Shown here: piece by piece, positions 15,680-26,327 of the stretch
Numbering within the stretch: position 1 is the first letter of the stretch
Layout of the letters: the number at the start of each line of letters is the position of its first letter
From: Loktanella sp. 3ANDIMAR09
GTDB taxonomy: Bacteria > Pseudomonadota > Alphaproteobacteria > Rhodobacterales > Rhodobacteraceae
Assembly: GCF_001420005.1 (NCBI RefSeq)
Contig: NZ_LJAK01000004.1
Location: 248,001-312,000 of the forward strand
Reading direction: 5' to 3'
Length of the DNA stretch: 64,000 bases
The notes under the pieces: model-generated
What the model was told of the DNA's origin: nothing
What the model saw: only the letters and a program-made list of their open reading frames with translations
The model's database searches: none
Position numbers and translations under genes: made by a program

Positions 15680-17574
15680 TGACAACAGTGACGGACAACA
15701 CGACAGAGGGATCGAGGCCGTCATCGGTCCTTGCGCCCTTGTCGGTACAGCTGCTGCACGACGGCGTGGTCTGCCGGGATCAAGTGATTGCCGCAGAATG
15801 CTATGGCCATGACACGGGTCTGCCCCTGCGTGATGTGTATTTTCAACGCTATGCCGTGTCGCAACGGTCGCTGATACACGCCGAACGCGACATCCTGAAC
15901 ACGCGATTGATCGACCCCGCTGTTGACCCACCTGACGACCGGTTGATCCGCGCCTTCGGGCCGACCGATTGCATCACCGCCCGCGTTCTACCTTGGCGAC
16001 AGACAGGAGAGGTGACCGTGGTGCTCGCCCCTGATCTGCTGACCTATCAGCAAGCGGAACGCGATCTGGCCGCACGATTGGGACCGGTGCGGCTGGCACT
16101 TGCGACCCCGGACCAGATCACGACCGCGATCATCGCGGCGTGCAGTCACGACCTTGCGATGCGGGCCGAAACCCGGCTGGACGCCGCCGACAGTAGTCGG
16201 AACTGGCACAGTGGCCGTGCAACCCTGTGGGGCGCGTCAACGCTGTTGGGTCTGGCAGCCCTCGCCTGGCTTGCGCCCGGATGGCTCGTGACCATGCTTT
16301 GCCTGATCTCCATTGGCCTGATGCTGGTGGCGACCGCGTTGAAATCTGCGGCCGCCATTGCGGGCCTCGCCCCGGTATCCCGCCCACCGCATTCTGCGCC
16401 ACAGGCGGCGCTGCCCGTCATCACGCTGCTTATTCCACTGTATGATGAACGCGACATTGCCGATCACCTGATTGCCCGTCTCGAGGCGCTGCGGTATCCG
16501 CGCGCGTTGCTGGATGTCTGCCTCGTGCTCGAGGACAACGATGACACGACACGGCAGGCCCTGGGGCGCATCAGCCTGCTGACCTGGATGCGCGCCATGA
16601 CCGTGCCCCAAGGCACGCTGCGCACCAAGCCGCGGGCGCTGAACTACGCACTGCCCCATGCGCGCGGCAGCATCATCGGTGTCTATGATGCCGAGGACGC
16701 ACCCGACCCCGACCAGTTACTGATCGTTGCGGACGCATTCGCGCGAGCCGATCCACGGGTGGCCTGCCTGCAAGGCGTGCTGGATTACTACAACAGCACC
16801 TCCAACTGGCTGACCCGCTGTTTCACCATCGAATACGCCAGCTGGTTTCGCGTCGTCCTGCCGGGCTATGCGCGGCTTGGCCTGGTGGTGCCACTGGGTG
16901 GGACGACGTTGTTCTTTCGGCGCGACATTCTTGAACGGCTGGGCGGCTGGGACGCCCACAACGTGACCGAGGACGCGGATCTGGGCCTGCGACTGGCACG
17001 GCACGGCTACCGGACCGCCTTTATCCCCACCGTCACCCAAGAAGAGGCCAATGGCCGCGCATGGCCTTGGGTCAAACAGCGATCACGCTGGCTCAAGGGC
17101 TATGCGATCACCTATGCGGTCCACATGCGGCGGCCGTGGCGATTGCTGCGCGATCTGGGGCCGTGGCGATTTTGCGGGGTGCAGGTGCTGTTTCTCGGCA
17201 CCCTGTCGCAGTTCACGCTTGCGCCGTTCCTGTGGTCGTTCTGGCTGATCCTGCTGGGCCTGCCGCATCCGATGACCGCGGCACTGACGACGGGCCAATG
17301 GCAAACATTGGTCGCGCTTTTCGTCGGGGCGGAGGTCATCAACCTGCTGGTTGCCGCCATCGCCCTGCGCCGCGCGGACAAACTGCGCCTGCTGGGCTGG
17401 GCCCTGACCCTGCAATTCTATTTCCCGCTGGGATCGCTTGCCGTCTACAAGGGGTTGCTGGAACTGGCGTGGAAACCGTTCTGGTGGGACAAGACGGCGC
17501 ACGGCATCCTGCTGCCGCAAGACCAGCTCAAGACCCTGCCTCGACCCGTGCCGCGTCCAGCTTCAGACGGGTGA
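15679..17574 (+). CDS. Membrane glycosyltransferase (GT2) with N-terminal MshEN/GspE_N-like domain
   Basis: 631 residues. Residues 15-150 resemble the GspE_N/MshEN domain of secretion ATPases (APLSVQLLHDGVVCRDQVIAA, then GLPLRDVYFQRYAVSQRSL), a module that binds c-di-GMP in MshE. Two membrane helices follow (about 175-215), then a processive GT2 domain with Asp337 in YDAEDAPD, the acceptor ED in VTEDADLGLRL and QRSRW at 467-471, then C-terminal helices. It probably polymerises or exports an exopolysaccharide; the sugar is unknown. A start at GTG 15655 is possible, but ATG 15679 fits the ribosome site better. A CtrA-type box and a hairpin precede it. Its 3' end overlaps the convergent GntR gene by 47 bases. 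Confidence 0.85.
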   Translation: MTTVTDNTTEGSRPSSVLAPLSVQLLHDGVVCRDQVIAAECYGHDTGLPLRDVYFQRYAVSQRSLIHAERDILNTRLIDPAVDPPDDRLIRAFGPTDCITARVLPWRQTGEVTVVLAPDLLTYQQAERDLAARLGPVRLALATPDQITTAIIAACSHDLAMRAETRLDAADSSRNWHSGRATLWGASTLLGLAALAWLAPGWLVTMLCLISIGLMLVATALKSAAAIAGLAPVSRPPHSAPQAALPVITLLIPLYDERDIADHLIARLEALRYPRALLDVCLVLEDNDDTTRQALGRISLLTWMRAMTVPQGTLRTKPRALNYALPHARGSIIGVYDAEDAPDPDQLLIVADAFARADPRVACLQGVLDYYNSTSNWLTRCFTIEYASWFRVVLPGYARLGLVVPLGGTTLFFRRDILERLGGWDAHNVTEDADLGLRLARHGYRTAFIPTVTQEEANGRAWPWVKQRSRWLKGYAITYAVHMRRPWRLLRDLGPWRFCGVQVLFLGTLSQFTLAPFLWSFWLILLGLPHPMTAALTTGQWQTLVALFVGAEVINLLVAAIALRRADKLRLLGWALTLQFYFPLGSLAVYKGLLELAWKPFWWDKTAHGILLPQDQLKTLPRPVPRPASDG

Positions 17575-18181
17575 CATAGGCGCGGCTCAGGTGGTCGCGC
17601 AACGCTGCATTGGCTGCATCGCCATCGCCCGCCGTGATGGCCGCAACAATGCTTTCGTGTTCGTCCAGCGTATCGGGCCCGCGCCCTTCGGCTGCGATAG
17701 AGGTCGTGGCCAACAGCGCCATCGACCGGTAAACTAGGTCCAACTGCTGCACCAGGAACCGGTTGTGCGACGCCAGGTGGATCTGTTTGTGAAACCGGCG
17801 ATTGGCCCGCGCCAGCGCCTCGGGATTGTTGACCAGCGCACGGTCGGCGGCCAGCATTTCCTGCAGGACCTGCACCTCTTCGGGGGTGGCATGACTGGCC
17901 GCAAGCCGCGCCGCCAACCCTTCCAACTCGGCCCGCACGGTATAAAGCTCTGAAATCTGGTTATGATCCAGCGAAGCCACGATCAGGGACCGACCGTCGC
18001 GGGTCAGCAGGCTTTGGGTTTCCAGCCGTTGCAATGCCTCGCGCACGGGGGTCCGGCTGACACCGAAACGGTCGGCCAACTCGCTTTCGACCAATCGGTC
18101 GCCGGGACGGTAAATGTGGCTGTCGATGGCCTCGAGGATCAGTTCGTAGGCGTCTTTGTTCGGCGTGGCGCGGTCTGGCAT
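17528..18181 (-). CDS. GntR-family transcriptional regulator (FCD type)
   Basis: 217 residues. The N-terminal winged helix (AYELILEAIDSHIYRPGDRLVESELADRFGVSRTPVREALQRLE) is a textbook GntR motif. The C-terminal all-helical FCD ligand domain has the metal-site residues in HKQIHLASHN and in DEHESIVAAI. FCD regulators sense small carboxylates and usually repress catabolic genes. No obvious catabolic operon adjoins it, so the target is unknown. The start at 18181 has AAGGAGA upstream. Its last 47 bases overlap the end of the glycosyltransferase on the other strand. Confidence 0.9.
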   Translation of the reverse strand: MPDRATPNKDAYELILEAIDSHIYRPGDRLVESELADRFGVSRTPVREALQRLETQSLLTRDGRSLIVASLDHNQISELYTVRAELEGLAARLAASHATPEEVQVLQEMLAADRALVNNPEALARANRRFHKQIHLASHNRFLVQQLDLVYRSMALLATTSIAAEGRGPDTLDEHESIVAAITAGDGDAANAALRDHLSRAYVTRLKLDAARVEAGS

Positions 18182-18294
18182 CGTGTCTCCTTTGGCGCAG
18201 ACATTAGCCTGCGCCGCACGCCCCGCCAAGCCAGCAAGGATGTCGCAGCAATCCGGGCTTTTCGCGCAGGCCCCGCCGTCCTATGTCATGACCC

Positions 18295-19488
18295 ATGAAC
18301 GACACACAGACAGACATTCTGATATCGGGCGGCGGCGTTGCGGGCCTGACCGCGGCTGCGGCCTTTGGCACCGCCGGTTTTACCGTCACGCTGGTCGATC
18401 CCGCCCCGCCCGTGACCGACGCAGGCGCGGACGGCGCAGACCTGCGCACAACCGCATTCCTGCAACCGGCCCGCGATCTGCTGGACCGTGCCGGGCTTTG
18501 GGCCCGGCTTGCCCCGCATGCGACACCGCTTGCGATCATGCGGATCGTGGATGCGGCAGGCGACACCGCTGTCAGCCGGGATTTCGCTGCATCCGACATT
18601 TCCGACGAACCCTTTGGCTGGAACCTGCCCAACTGGCTGTTGCGCAGGGAAATGGTCGCGCGACTGGCCGACATGGAAAATGTGACGTTCCTGTCCGGCA
18701 CGGGATTTGCGTCGATGGTCGCACGGCTGGACCGCGCGCTGGTGCGTCTGACGGATGGCCGCCAGATCGCAGCGCGCCTTGTCGTCGGCGCGGATGGACG
18801 CAATTCCGCTGTCCGCGAGGCTGCGGGCATCCCCGTCAAGACAACCCGCTACGGTCAAAAGGCCATCACCTTTGCCGTCACACACCCCGCACCGCACAAC
18901 AACATCTCGACCGAGGTGCACCGCAGTGGCGGGCCCTTTACGCTGGTGCCCCTGCCCGATCACGACGGCATGCCCTGTTCGTCGATCGTCTGGATGGCCG
19001 ATGGTCCGCAGATCAAGGCGCTGGCCGCCATGGACGACGCCCGTTTTGCAGCGGCCGTCAACGACCGCTCTGCAGGCGTCAACGGCACCCTCACGCCCGT
19101 CGGGCCGCGCAGCGTATGGCCGATCATCACCCAGACGGCGCAATCCCTGACGGCACGCCGCACGGCCCTGATCGCAGAGGCCGCACACGTTATGCCGCCG
19201 ATCGGCGCACAGGGTCTTAACACATCTCTCAAGGATCTCGCCGCCCTGCTCACCCTCGCCGAAAAACATCGCGACAGCCTCGGTGCGGATGACATGCTGA
19301 CGGCCTACGATAAAACTCGCCAGACGGACCTCCACATCCGGACCACGGGAATCGACGCATTGAACCGCGCCTCGCAGTTCGCCAACCCGCTCTTGCAGGA
19401 TTTGCGCGGGTTGGGCCTGCGCGCCCTGCACGACGTGGCCCCGGTGCGCAGGCGCCTGATGCGCCTTGGCTCCGGGATCAGCGACTAG
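18295..19488 (+). CDS. UbiH/UbiF-family FAD-dependent hydroxylase
   Basis: 397 residues of the class A flavin monooxygenase fold used in ubiquinone ring hydroxylation. The FAD Rossmann motif is ISGGGVAGLTAAAAFG (10-25), the second motif VVGADGRNSAVREAAGI, and the FAD-ribityl segment IAEAAHVMPPIGAQGLNTSLKDLA, close to the UbiH consensus. Which ring position it modifies cannot be told; Rhodobacterales often have two or three such paralogues. It is divergent from the GntR gene. Its stop TAG shares CTAG with the stop of the convergent aminotransferase gene. Confidence 0.88.
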   Translation: MNDTQTDILISGGGVAGLTAAAAFGTAGFTVTLVDPAPPVTDAGADGADLRTTAFLQPARDLLDRAGLWARLAPHATPLAIMRIVDAAGDTAVSRDFAASDISDEPFGWNLPNWLLRREMVARLADMENVTFLSGTGFASMVARLDRALVRLTDGRQIAARLVVGADGRNSAVREAAGIPVKTTRYGQKAITFAVTHPAPHNNISTEVHRSGGPFTLVPLPDHDGMPCSSIVWMADGPQIKALAAMDDARFAAAVNDRSAGVNGTLTPVGPRSVWPIITQTAQSLTARRTALIAEAAHVMPPIGAQGLNTSLKDLAALLTLAEKHRDSLGADDMLTAYDKTRQTDLHIRTTGIDALNRASQFANPLLQDLRGLGLRALHDVAPVRRRLMRLGSGISD

Positions 19489-20621
19489 CCCAGCACCCGG
19501 TCCAGCACCGGCGTCAGCCGCGCCAGCGTCGCATCCACGTCATAGAGCTTGTCCAGACCGAACAGCCCCAACCGAAAGGTCATGAAATCGTCCGGCTCAC
19601 CCACTTGCAGCGGCACGCCTGCCGCGATCTGCATGTCCTGGGCGGCAAATGCCGCACCGGATTTGACCGCAGGATCATCCGTGTAGCTGACGACAACGCC
19701 GGGGGCTTGAAATCCGGGTACCGCAACCGAAGGGACACCCAAGCCCGCCAGATGCGCGCGCACACGATTGCCAAGGTCCCATTGCGCCGCCTTGACAGCC
19801 TCCAGACCGAAATCCCGCGTCTCGATCATGGCCGCATGGAAATCCACCAGACCATCTGTCGGCATCGTCGCGTGATAGGCGTGACCGCCATTCTCATAGG
19901 CCTTCATGATGTCGCGCCACTTGCGCAGATCATTGGCAAAACTGTTCGACGTGGTGCTGTCCAGCCGGTCCAGCGCGCGCTGCGACATCATCACGAGTCC
20001 GGCACAAGGCGTGGACGACCAGCCCTTTTGCGGGGCCGAAATCACCACATCCACGCCCGTCGTCGCCATGTCGACCCAGATACATCCACTGGCGATGCAA
20101 TCCAGCACAAAGATTGCCCCCACATCATGGGCGGCCTCGGCCACCGCCATCAGATAGTCGTCAGGCAGGATCATCCCCGCGCTGGTTTCCACGTGCGGGG
20201 CAAAGACCACATCGGGTTTCGCGTCCCGGATCGCCTGTGTGACCTCGGCGATGGGCACGGGCGCGAATGGCGCGCGACTGTCGTTGCCCGTCTGGCTTGC
20301 CATCTTAACCGTGGTTTCAGCAGCAAAACCACCGGCGTCGAAAATCTGGCTCCAGCGGTAGGAAAACCAGCCGTTGCGCAGGATAAAGCAATGCGCGTCA
20401 CGACCGAACTGCCGCGCGACCGCCTCCATGCCGTAGGACCCGCCACCGGGTACGATCGCCACACCCTCCGCGGCGTAGGTATCGCACAGCATGGATGACA
20501 GGTCGCGCATGACGCCCTGAAACCGCTTGCTCATCGAATTGAGGGACCGGTCGGTGAACACGACCGAAAATTCCATCATGCCGTCCGGATCGACCGGGGT
20601 GCGTGTCATATTGCCGTCCAT
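19485..20621 (-). CDS. Class V aminotransferase (PLP-dependent, alanine-glyoxylate type)
   Basis: 378 residues. The fold-type I order is clear: PLP phosphate contacts in PGGGSYGMEAVAR, the Asp that binds the pyridine nitrogen in FVLDCIASGCIWVD, and the Schiff-base Lys in ISAPQKGWSSTPCAG. It is closest in style to serine/alanine-glyoxylate aminotransferases. The start at 20621 (MDGNMTRTPVD) is preceded by AGGAGG; the longer frame to 20651 lacks a site. It follows two overlapping Lrp genes on the same strand (49-base gap) and is probably co-transcribed with them, which fits amino-acid control. The exact amino donor is unknown. Confidence 0.85.
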   Translation of the reverse strand: MDGNMTRTPVDPDGMMEFSVVFTDRSLNSMSKRFQGVMRDLSSMLCDTYAAEGVAIVPGGGSYGMEAVARQFGRDAHCFILRNGWFSYRWSQIFDAGGFAAETTVKMASQTGNDSRAPFAPVPIAEVTQAIRDAKPDVVFAPHVETSAGMILPDDYLMAVAEAAHDVGAIFVLDCIASGCIWVDMATTGVDVVISAPQKGWSSTPCAGLVMMSQRALDRLDSTTSNSFANDLRKWRDIMKAYENGGHAYHATMPTDGLVDFHAAMIETRDFGLEAVKAAQWDLGNRVRAHLAGLGVPSVAVPGFQAPGVVVSYTDDPAVKSGAAFAAQDMQIAAGVPLQVGEPDDFMTFRLGLFGLDKLYDVDATLARLTPVLDRVLG

Positions 20622-20670
20622 GGGATCCTCCTGTGCCATTTGCGGTAGCATAGCGCAGCTTGCGCAGGCT

Positions 20671-21123
20671 TCATAGCGGTCCCGGACGGCGTTCCTCGCT
20701 CAGCAGGACATTCGCCTCGACATCCCCCACACCCGGCAGCGTCATGATCCGCCGCCGCAGCACCCGTTCGAAATCCGCCAGATCACGCGCCACGACCCGC
20801 AACCGATAATCATACAGGCCCAGCACATGGGTCACGGTCTGCACCTCGGGAATGGCAGTGATCGCGCGTTCGAAATCCTCAAGGCTGACACGGCCCTTGG
20901 TCGCCAGCTTGATCCCCAGGAACACCGTCACGCCGAAACCCAGCGCCTGTGCGTCCAGATCCAGATGCCGCCCCGTCAGCACGCCCGCCGCTCGCAGACG
21001 CTTGATCCGGCGCCATGTCGCAGGCTGGCTCAGGCCCAACGCCCGCCCCAGGGCCGCAGCGGGCAGCGTCGCGTCGTCCACCATCAGCCGCAACAGCGCG
21101 CGGTCCAGATCATCGAGCGTCAC
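20671..21123 (-). CDS. Lrp/AsnC-family regulator, second of a tandem pair
   Basis: 150 residues with an AsnC-type helix-turn-helix (LDDLDRALLRLMVDDATLPAAALGRALGLSQPATWRRIKRLRAAGV) and a C-terminal RAM ligand domain (VQTVTHVLGLYDYRLRVVARDLADFERVLRR). It overlaps the upstream Lrp gene by four bases (ATGA type). Such pairs may form mixed oligomers. The likely effector is an amino acid and the likely local target is the aminotransferase gene downstream. Confidence 0.9.
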   Translation of the reverse strand: MTLDDLDRALLRLMVDDATLPAAALGRALGLSQPATWRRIKRLRAAGVLTGRHLDLDAQALGFGVTVFLGIKLATKGRVSLEDFERAITAIPEVQTVTHVLGLYDYRLRVVARDLADFERVLRRRIMTLPGVGDVEANVLLSEERRPGPL

Positions 21124-21575
21124 AGCGGCAGGCCCGTCTCGGACTTGACGGAAGCAACATCCATCAGAGCCTCGATATCGGCGATATGCGGCAGCGCCAG
21201 AATCCGGTCGCGGTAAACCGCCTGGTAATGCGCCAGATCCCGCGCCACCAGGCTCAGCCGCACGTCAACCCGCCCCAGAAAGGTCTGGATTTCCAGAACC
21301 TCGGCGACGTCGCGTGCCGCGACCACAAACGCGTCAAAGGCCCCCGGCACCGTCTTGTCGAGGGTCACGCGCAGCGAGACGCGCAAGGGGTACCCCAGGG
21401 CGGCCCAGTCAATCACGGCCGATTGTCCGCGGATCATCCCGTCACGCTGCATGCGGTCCAGACGCCGCGCGACCTGTGCCGCCGACAGACCCGTCAGTTC
21501 CGCCAACTCGCCGGCTGTCAGCGCCGGATCGGCCTGCATCCGGCGCAGGATCGCCCTGTCCTGGCTATCAAGCAT
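21120..21575 (-). CDS. Lrp/AsnC-family regulator, first of a tandem pair
   Basis: 151 residues: helix-turn-helix at 1-50 (LDSQDRAILRRMQADPALTAGELAELTGLSAAQVARRLDRMQRDG) and RAM domain at 65-145 (VLEIQTFLGRVDVRLSLVARDLAHYQAVYRDRI). It differs clearly from its neighbour at 20671, so the pair is not a recent duplication. It is divergent from ilvC across 132 bases, which makes ilvC a possible second target. Siroheme decarboxylase subunits also have an Lrp-like fold, but both proteins keep ordinary DNA-binding helices and no haem genes are near. Confidence 0.9.
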   Translation of the reverse strand: MLDSQDRAILRRMQADPALTAGELAELTGLSAAQVARRLDRMQRDGMIRGQSAVIDWAALGYPLRVSLRVTLDKTVPGAFDAFVVAARDVAEVLEIQTFLGRVDVRLSLVARDLAHYQAVYRDRILALPHIADIEALMDVASVKSETGLPL

Positions 21576-21608
21576 GATTTTACCCCAAATTCCGCTTATG
21601 GCGCATGA

Positions 21609-22730
<1,122 letters not shown>

Positions 22731-22756
22731 TCCCGTCAGTTCAGCATCAAACACGA

Positions 22757-22786
22757 AAGGTGAGCCATTTGGCTCACCTTTTTTTG
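22757..22786 (+). terminator. Rho-independent terminator after ilvC
   Basis: A 12-base arm AAAGGTGAGCCA with its exact complement around a TT centre, followed by a T-run reaching 22786. It is followed on the minus strand by a small hypothetical gene. Confidence 0.9.
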
Positions 22787-22814
22787 TGCGTGGTCGGTGG
22801 TGCGCTGCCCTGCC

Positions 22815-23009
22815 TCAACCGTGGTGGGCCTGCGTGCCATGTCGCGGCCTCCGCGCGAACAGATCCGGTCCCGGTCCGTCCTTGGCCAGCGATGATTTCG
22901 CACCCGGTACATGTGTCATCTGCCGACGCGTCAGCAAGATGCTGAGCAAGGCACCCGCAGGCAGTGCGCATAGAAAACCGAAGGTCGCCAAAAAGTAGAT
23001 GAGTGTCAT
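22815..23009 (-). CDS. Small hypothetical membrane protein
   Basis: A 64-residue reading frame starting at ATG 23009. It has one or two hydrophobic helices (TLIYFLATFGFLCALPAGALLSILL) and then a basic, Gly/Pro-rich tail (SLAKDGPGPDLFARRPRH). I do not recognise a family. In its favour: the membrane helix begins at the Met, it fills a gap between ilvC and the DMT gene, and its codon use is normal. Against it: there is no good ribosome site, and the tail has the look of non-coding GC-rich DNA. Confidence 0.4.
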   Translation of the reverse strand: MTLIYFLATFGFLCALPAGALLSILLTRRQMTHVPGAKSSLAKDGPGPDLFARRPRHGTQAHHG

Positions 23010-23057
23010 ATCCAGAATTTCCCGTGTAGGAGGTTTGCAAACAGAACAGGTAATCAA

Positions 23058-23987
23058 ATGCACAGCCCGATCCATAGTTCCGCGCCACCGGCCCCGACCC
23101 TGACCAACTGGGCCAGCATCGGATTTCTGGGGCTGATCTGGGGCGGCACTTTCATGGTGGTTTCGGTCGCGTTGCAGGGCTACGGGCCACTGACAGTGGC
23201 CGCTGCGCGGGTGGCATTGGGTGCGGTCGCACTCTTTGCGCTGCAATGGATCCTGCGCAGGCCCTGGCCTGCGTTCAATCGCCGCATGAACAAATACCTG
23301 GTCCTGATCGGCATTCTGAATACCGCGCTGCCCTTCACGCTGCTCAGCTGGGGTCAGCAATATGTCCCATCGGCCTTTGCCGGCATTTCAATGGCGGCCT
23401 TGCCGCTGTTCGTCCTGCCGCTGGCGCATGTGTTTTCGGACGAACCTCTGTCGCTGCGTCGCCTGATCGGCGTGGTCACGGGCTTTTTCGGCGCGCTGGT
23501 GCTGATCGGTCCCGGCGTGCTGCGCATCGGTGACGGGCTGGAACCCTTGGGCCAACTCGCCTGTATCGCTGCGGCCCTATCCTATGCGACGGCCAGCATC
23601 ATGACACGCCGCGCACCACCGATCGATTCGATCACCTTTTCCGCGCTGACGCTGGGGGTGGGCACAGTCGTGCTGCTGCCCGCCATGCTGTTGATTGAGG
23701 GCGTGCCGCGCTACGGCAGCAACCTGACCGTCGCCGCGATCCTGTTTCTGGGGCTCGTGCCGACGGCGCTTGCCGCACTTTTGCGCGTCATCGTGATCCG
23801 CAGCGCGGGGTCGGTGTTCATGACGCTGGTCAACTACCAGGTGCCGCTGTGGTCGGTCCTGTTCGGCGCCCTGATCCTGAACGAAGTCCTGCCGCTCCGC
23901 TTTTTTGCGGCTCTCGCGCTGATCCTGTGCGGTCTGGCCATCAGCCAGTGGGGCAGCCTGCAAAAACTGCTGCGCCACAAGGGTTAG
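23058..23987 (+). CDS. DMT-family (EamA) transporter
   Basis: 309 residues with ten predicted helices formed by two EamA repeats. The first repeat has the mark [21 protein letters not shown] and the second ends in [13 protein letters not shown]. EamA proteins are mostly exporters of amino acids or other small metabolites; the substrate is unknown. The gene is alone on the plus strand. Its TAG stop overlaps the TAA stop of glmM on the other strand in TTAG (23984-23987). Confidence 0.9.
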   Translation: MHSPIHSSAPPAPTLTNWASIGFLGLIWGGTFMVVSVALQGYGPLTVAAARVALGAVALFALQWILRRPWPAFNRRMNKYLVLIGILNTALPFTLLSWGQQYVPSAFAGISMAALPLFVLPLAHVFSDEPLSLRRLIGVVTGFFGALVLIGPGVLRIGDGLEPLGQLACIAAALSYATASIMTRRAPPIDSITFSALTLGVGTVVLLPAMLLIEGVPRYGSNLTVAAILFLGLVPTALAALLRVIVIRSAGSVFMTLVNYQVPLWSVLFGALILNEVLPLRFFAALALILCGLAISQWGSLQKLLRHKG

Positions 23988-25330
23988 GACGCGCTTGCGA
24001 CCTCGGCCACGATGCCGTCCACCACGGCGACCAACAGGTCGGGGTCTTCGGATTCGGCCATGACCCGCACCAGCGGTTCCGTGCCCGATTTGCGGATCAG
24101 CAAACGACCATTGCCCGCCAGCTTTGCCTCGGCGTCGGCAATGGCAGCCTTGACCGCATCCGTATCCAGCGGGGCGGTTCCTGCGCCATAGCGGACGTTT
24201 TTCAGCAGTTGCGGCACGGTGTCGAAACTGTGGGTCAAACCACTGGCCGGCTGGCCCGTCTCGATCATGGCGGCCAGAAATTGCAGGCCCGCCAGCAGGC
24301 CGTCGCCCGTGGTGGCATAATCGGTCATCACGATATGGCCGGATTGTTCGCCGCCCAGGTTATGGCCGCCCTTGCGCATGGCCTCGACCACGTAGCGATC
24401 GCCAACGCCCGTGCGTTCCAGCCGCAGGCCTTTTGCATCCAGAAACCGTTCCAGTCCCAGATTGCTCATGACCGTGGCGACCAATGTGTTGTTGGCCAAC
24501 CGGTCCGCAGCCGCCCAACGCGCCGCGAACAGCGCCATGATCTGATCGCCGTCCGCGACGTTTCCATTTTCATCCAGGATCATGACCCGGTCGGCGTCGC
24601 CGTCCAGACAGATCCCCACATCCGCGCCAAAGCTGACAATCGTCTCGGCCGCGCGTTTGGGGTTGGTCGAGCCGCACCCGTCGTTGATGTTGTAACCGTT
24701 GGGCGCGGTGCCGACCTCGATCACGGTGGCACCCAGTTCCCACAGCACCTCTGGGGCGACGCGGTGTGCGGCCCCATTGGCACAGTCGATCACGACCTTC
24801 ATGCCGTTCAGGCGCAGACCCGAGGGAAAGGTGGATTTCAACCGTTCGGCATAACGGAACCTGCCGTCGTCGATCCGCTTGGCCCGACCGATGTTCACCG
24901 CTTGCGCAGGTTCGATATCGCTCATCACAAGGGCGGTGATCTCGGCCTCGGCCGCATCCGACAGCTTGAACCCGTCGGGGCCAAAGAACTTGATCCCGTT
25001 GTCATGGTGCGGATTGTGCGACGCGCTGATCATGATCCCCAGATCCGCCCGCATCGAGGTGGTCAGCAACCCGACCGCCGGTGTCGGCACAGGCCCCAGC
25101 AGCAGCACATTCATGCCGGTGCTGGTCAGCCCGGCGGTCAGCGCGCTTTCGAACATATAGCCTGACAGACGTGTATCCTTGCCGATCACGACGCGGTGGC
25201 CGTTGGACCCGTCATTGCGGAAGTACCGCCCCGCGGCGGCCCCGATCTTGAGCGCCATATCCGCTGTCATCGGCCATTTGTTCGCGGTGCCGCGCACACC
25301 ATCGGTGCCGAAAATGGATTTATCGCTCAT
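23984..25330 (-). CDS. glmM: Phosphoglucosamine mutase
   Basis: Converts glucosamine-6-phosphate to glucosamine-1-phosphate for peptidoglycan and lipopolysaccharide precursors. At 448 residues it is full length. It begins with [11 protein letters not shown]. The phosphoserine loop is ISASHNP (Ser104), the metal loop [10 protein letters not shown], the sugar loop GGEQSGHIV and the phosphate loop [12 protein letters not shown]. Its start codon overlaps the folP stop by 11 bases, indicating translational coupling. It is the last gene of the folB-folP-glmM operon. Confidence 0.97.
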   Translation of the reverse strand: MSDKSIFGTDGVRGTANKWPMTADMALKIGAAAGRYFRNDGSNGHRVVIGKDTRLSGYMFESALTAGLTSTGMNVLLLGPVPTPAVGLLTTSMRADLGIMISASHNPHHDNGIKFFGPDGFKLSDAAEAEITALVMSDIEPAQAVNIGRAKRIDDGRFRYAERLKSTFPSGLRLNGMKVVIDCANGAAHRVAPEVLWELGATVIEVGTAPNGYNINDGCGSTNPKRAAETIVSFGADVGICLDGDADRVMILDENGNVADGDQIMALFAARWAAADRLANNTLVATVMSNLGLERFLDAKGLRLERTGVGDRYVVEAMRKGGHNLGGEQSGHIVMTDYATTGDGLLAGLQFLAAMIETGQPASGLTHSFDTVPQLLKNVRYGAGTAPLDTDAVKAAIADAEAKLAGNGRLLIRKSGTEPLVRVMAESEDPDLLVAVVDGIVAEVASAS

Positions 25331-26327
25331 GGGAAACTCCGTTCAAGGCGAGGGCCATGTCGATTGCCTCGCGCGTCTGTCGTGCATCATGCACCCGCAA
25401 CACCTGAACGCCAAGAGCCACGCCATGCAGCGCGACCGCCAGTGACCCCGGCAGGCGCTGATCCGCCTGATCGACACCGGTGATGGTGCCGATGAACCGC
25501 TTGCGCGATGCGCCCAGCAGGATCGGCAGGCCCAGATCATGAAACACTGCCAAATCCCGCAGCAGCGTCAGATTATGGTCCAGTGTCTTGCCAAACCCGA
25601 TGCCCGGATCGGTGATGATCATGTGGCGCGCGATACCCGCGTCCACGGCCCGCGCGATGCTGTCCGCCAGATGGTCGAACACCTCGGCGGTGACATCTGC
25701 GTAAGAGGGTCCGTTCTGCATGGTTTCGGGGTCGCCCTTGGAATGCATCAGGAACACGGGACATTGTGCCTGCGCCACCACATGCGCCATGTCGGGATCG
25801 AACCGCAGCGCGGTCACGTCGTTGACCATATCCGCCCCCGCGTCCAGCGCCGCAGCAGCAACCGCCGCCTTGCGCGTGTCGATCGAGATCGGTGTCGTGA
25901 TGCCCGCTGCGCGGATCGCCCGGATCACGGGAACGGTGCGGGCAATTTCGTCCTCTGGTGTGACATAGGCGGCACCGGGCCGCGTGCTTTCGCCACCGAT
26001 GTCCAGAATGTCGGCATCACGTGCCATGTCAGCGGCCCGCGCCACGGCAGCGGCCACATCGTCCAGGGTCCCACCGTCCGAAAAACTGTCAGGCGTCACG
26101 TTCAGGATGCCCATGACCCGAGGGCGATCCAGTGTCAGACCGCAGATCGTGGCACGCGGGGCAGACAGCCGGTGCAACTGCGCAGGGTCAAGTGCGGTCA
26201 GCGGATGCGACACGTCCTGCGCATCCGATACCCGCCGGAACCGCAACGTGGCACTGCCCGCAAGCGGCACCGCATCATCGGGATGCCGGGCGGGCGGCAG
26301 CGGCAGTGGTCGCAGCAGGCCATTCAC
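25320..26327 (-). CDS. folP: Dihydropteroate synthase
   Basis: Joins p-aminobenzoate to the pterin pyrophosphate; target of sulfonamides. All TIM-barrel signatures are present: [51 protein letters not shown] and GASRKRFIG. The GTG at 26327 was chosen as start because it overlaps the folB stop as GTGA, a normal coupling arrangement, leaving 335 residues. About 70 residues precede the barrel, more than in E. coli FolP and without a recognised motif. The upstream frame remains open but reads through folB in another frame. Confidence 0.93.
   Translation of the reverse strand: MNGLLRPLPLPPARHPDDAVPLAGSATLRFRRVSDAQDVSHPLTALDPAQLHRLSAPRATICGLTLDRPRVMGILNVTPDSFSDGGTLDDVAAAVARAADMARDADILDIGGESTRPGAAYVTPEDEIARTVPVIRAIRAAGITTPISIDTRKAAVAAAALDAGADMVNDVTALRFDPDMAHVVAQAQCPVFLMHSKGDPETMQNGPSYADVTAEVFDHLADSIARAVDAGIARHMIITDPGIGFGKTLDHNLTLLRDLAVFHDLGLPILLGASRKRFIGTITGVDQADQRLPGSLAVALHGVALGVQVLRVHDARQTREAIDMALALNGVSHER

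Noticed and set aside
20671-21575. The Lrp pair as siroheme decarboxylase subunits (AhbA/AhbB or NirD/NirL type)
   Set aside because: Both keep normal DNA-binding helices and RAM domains, and there are no haem-pathway genes nearby.
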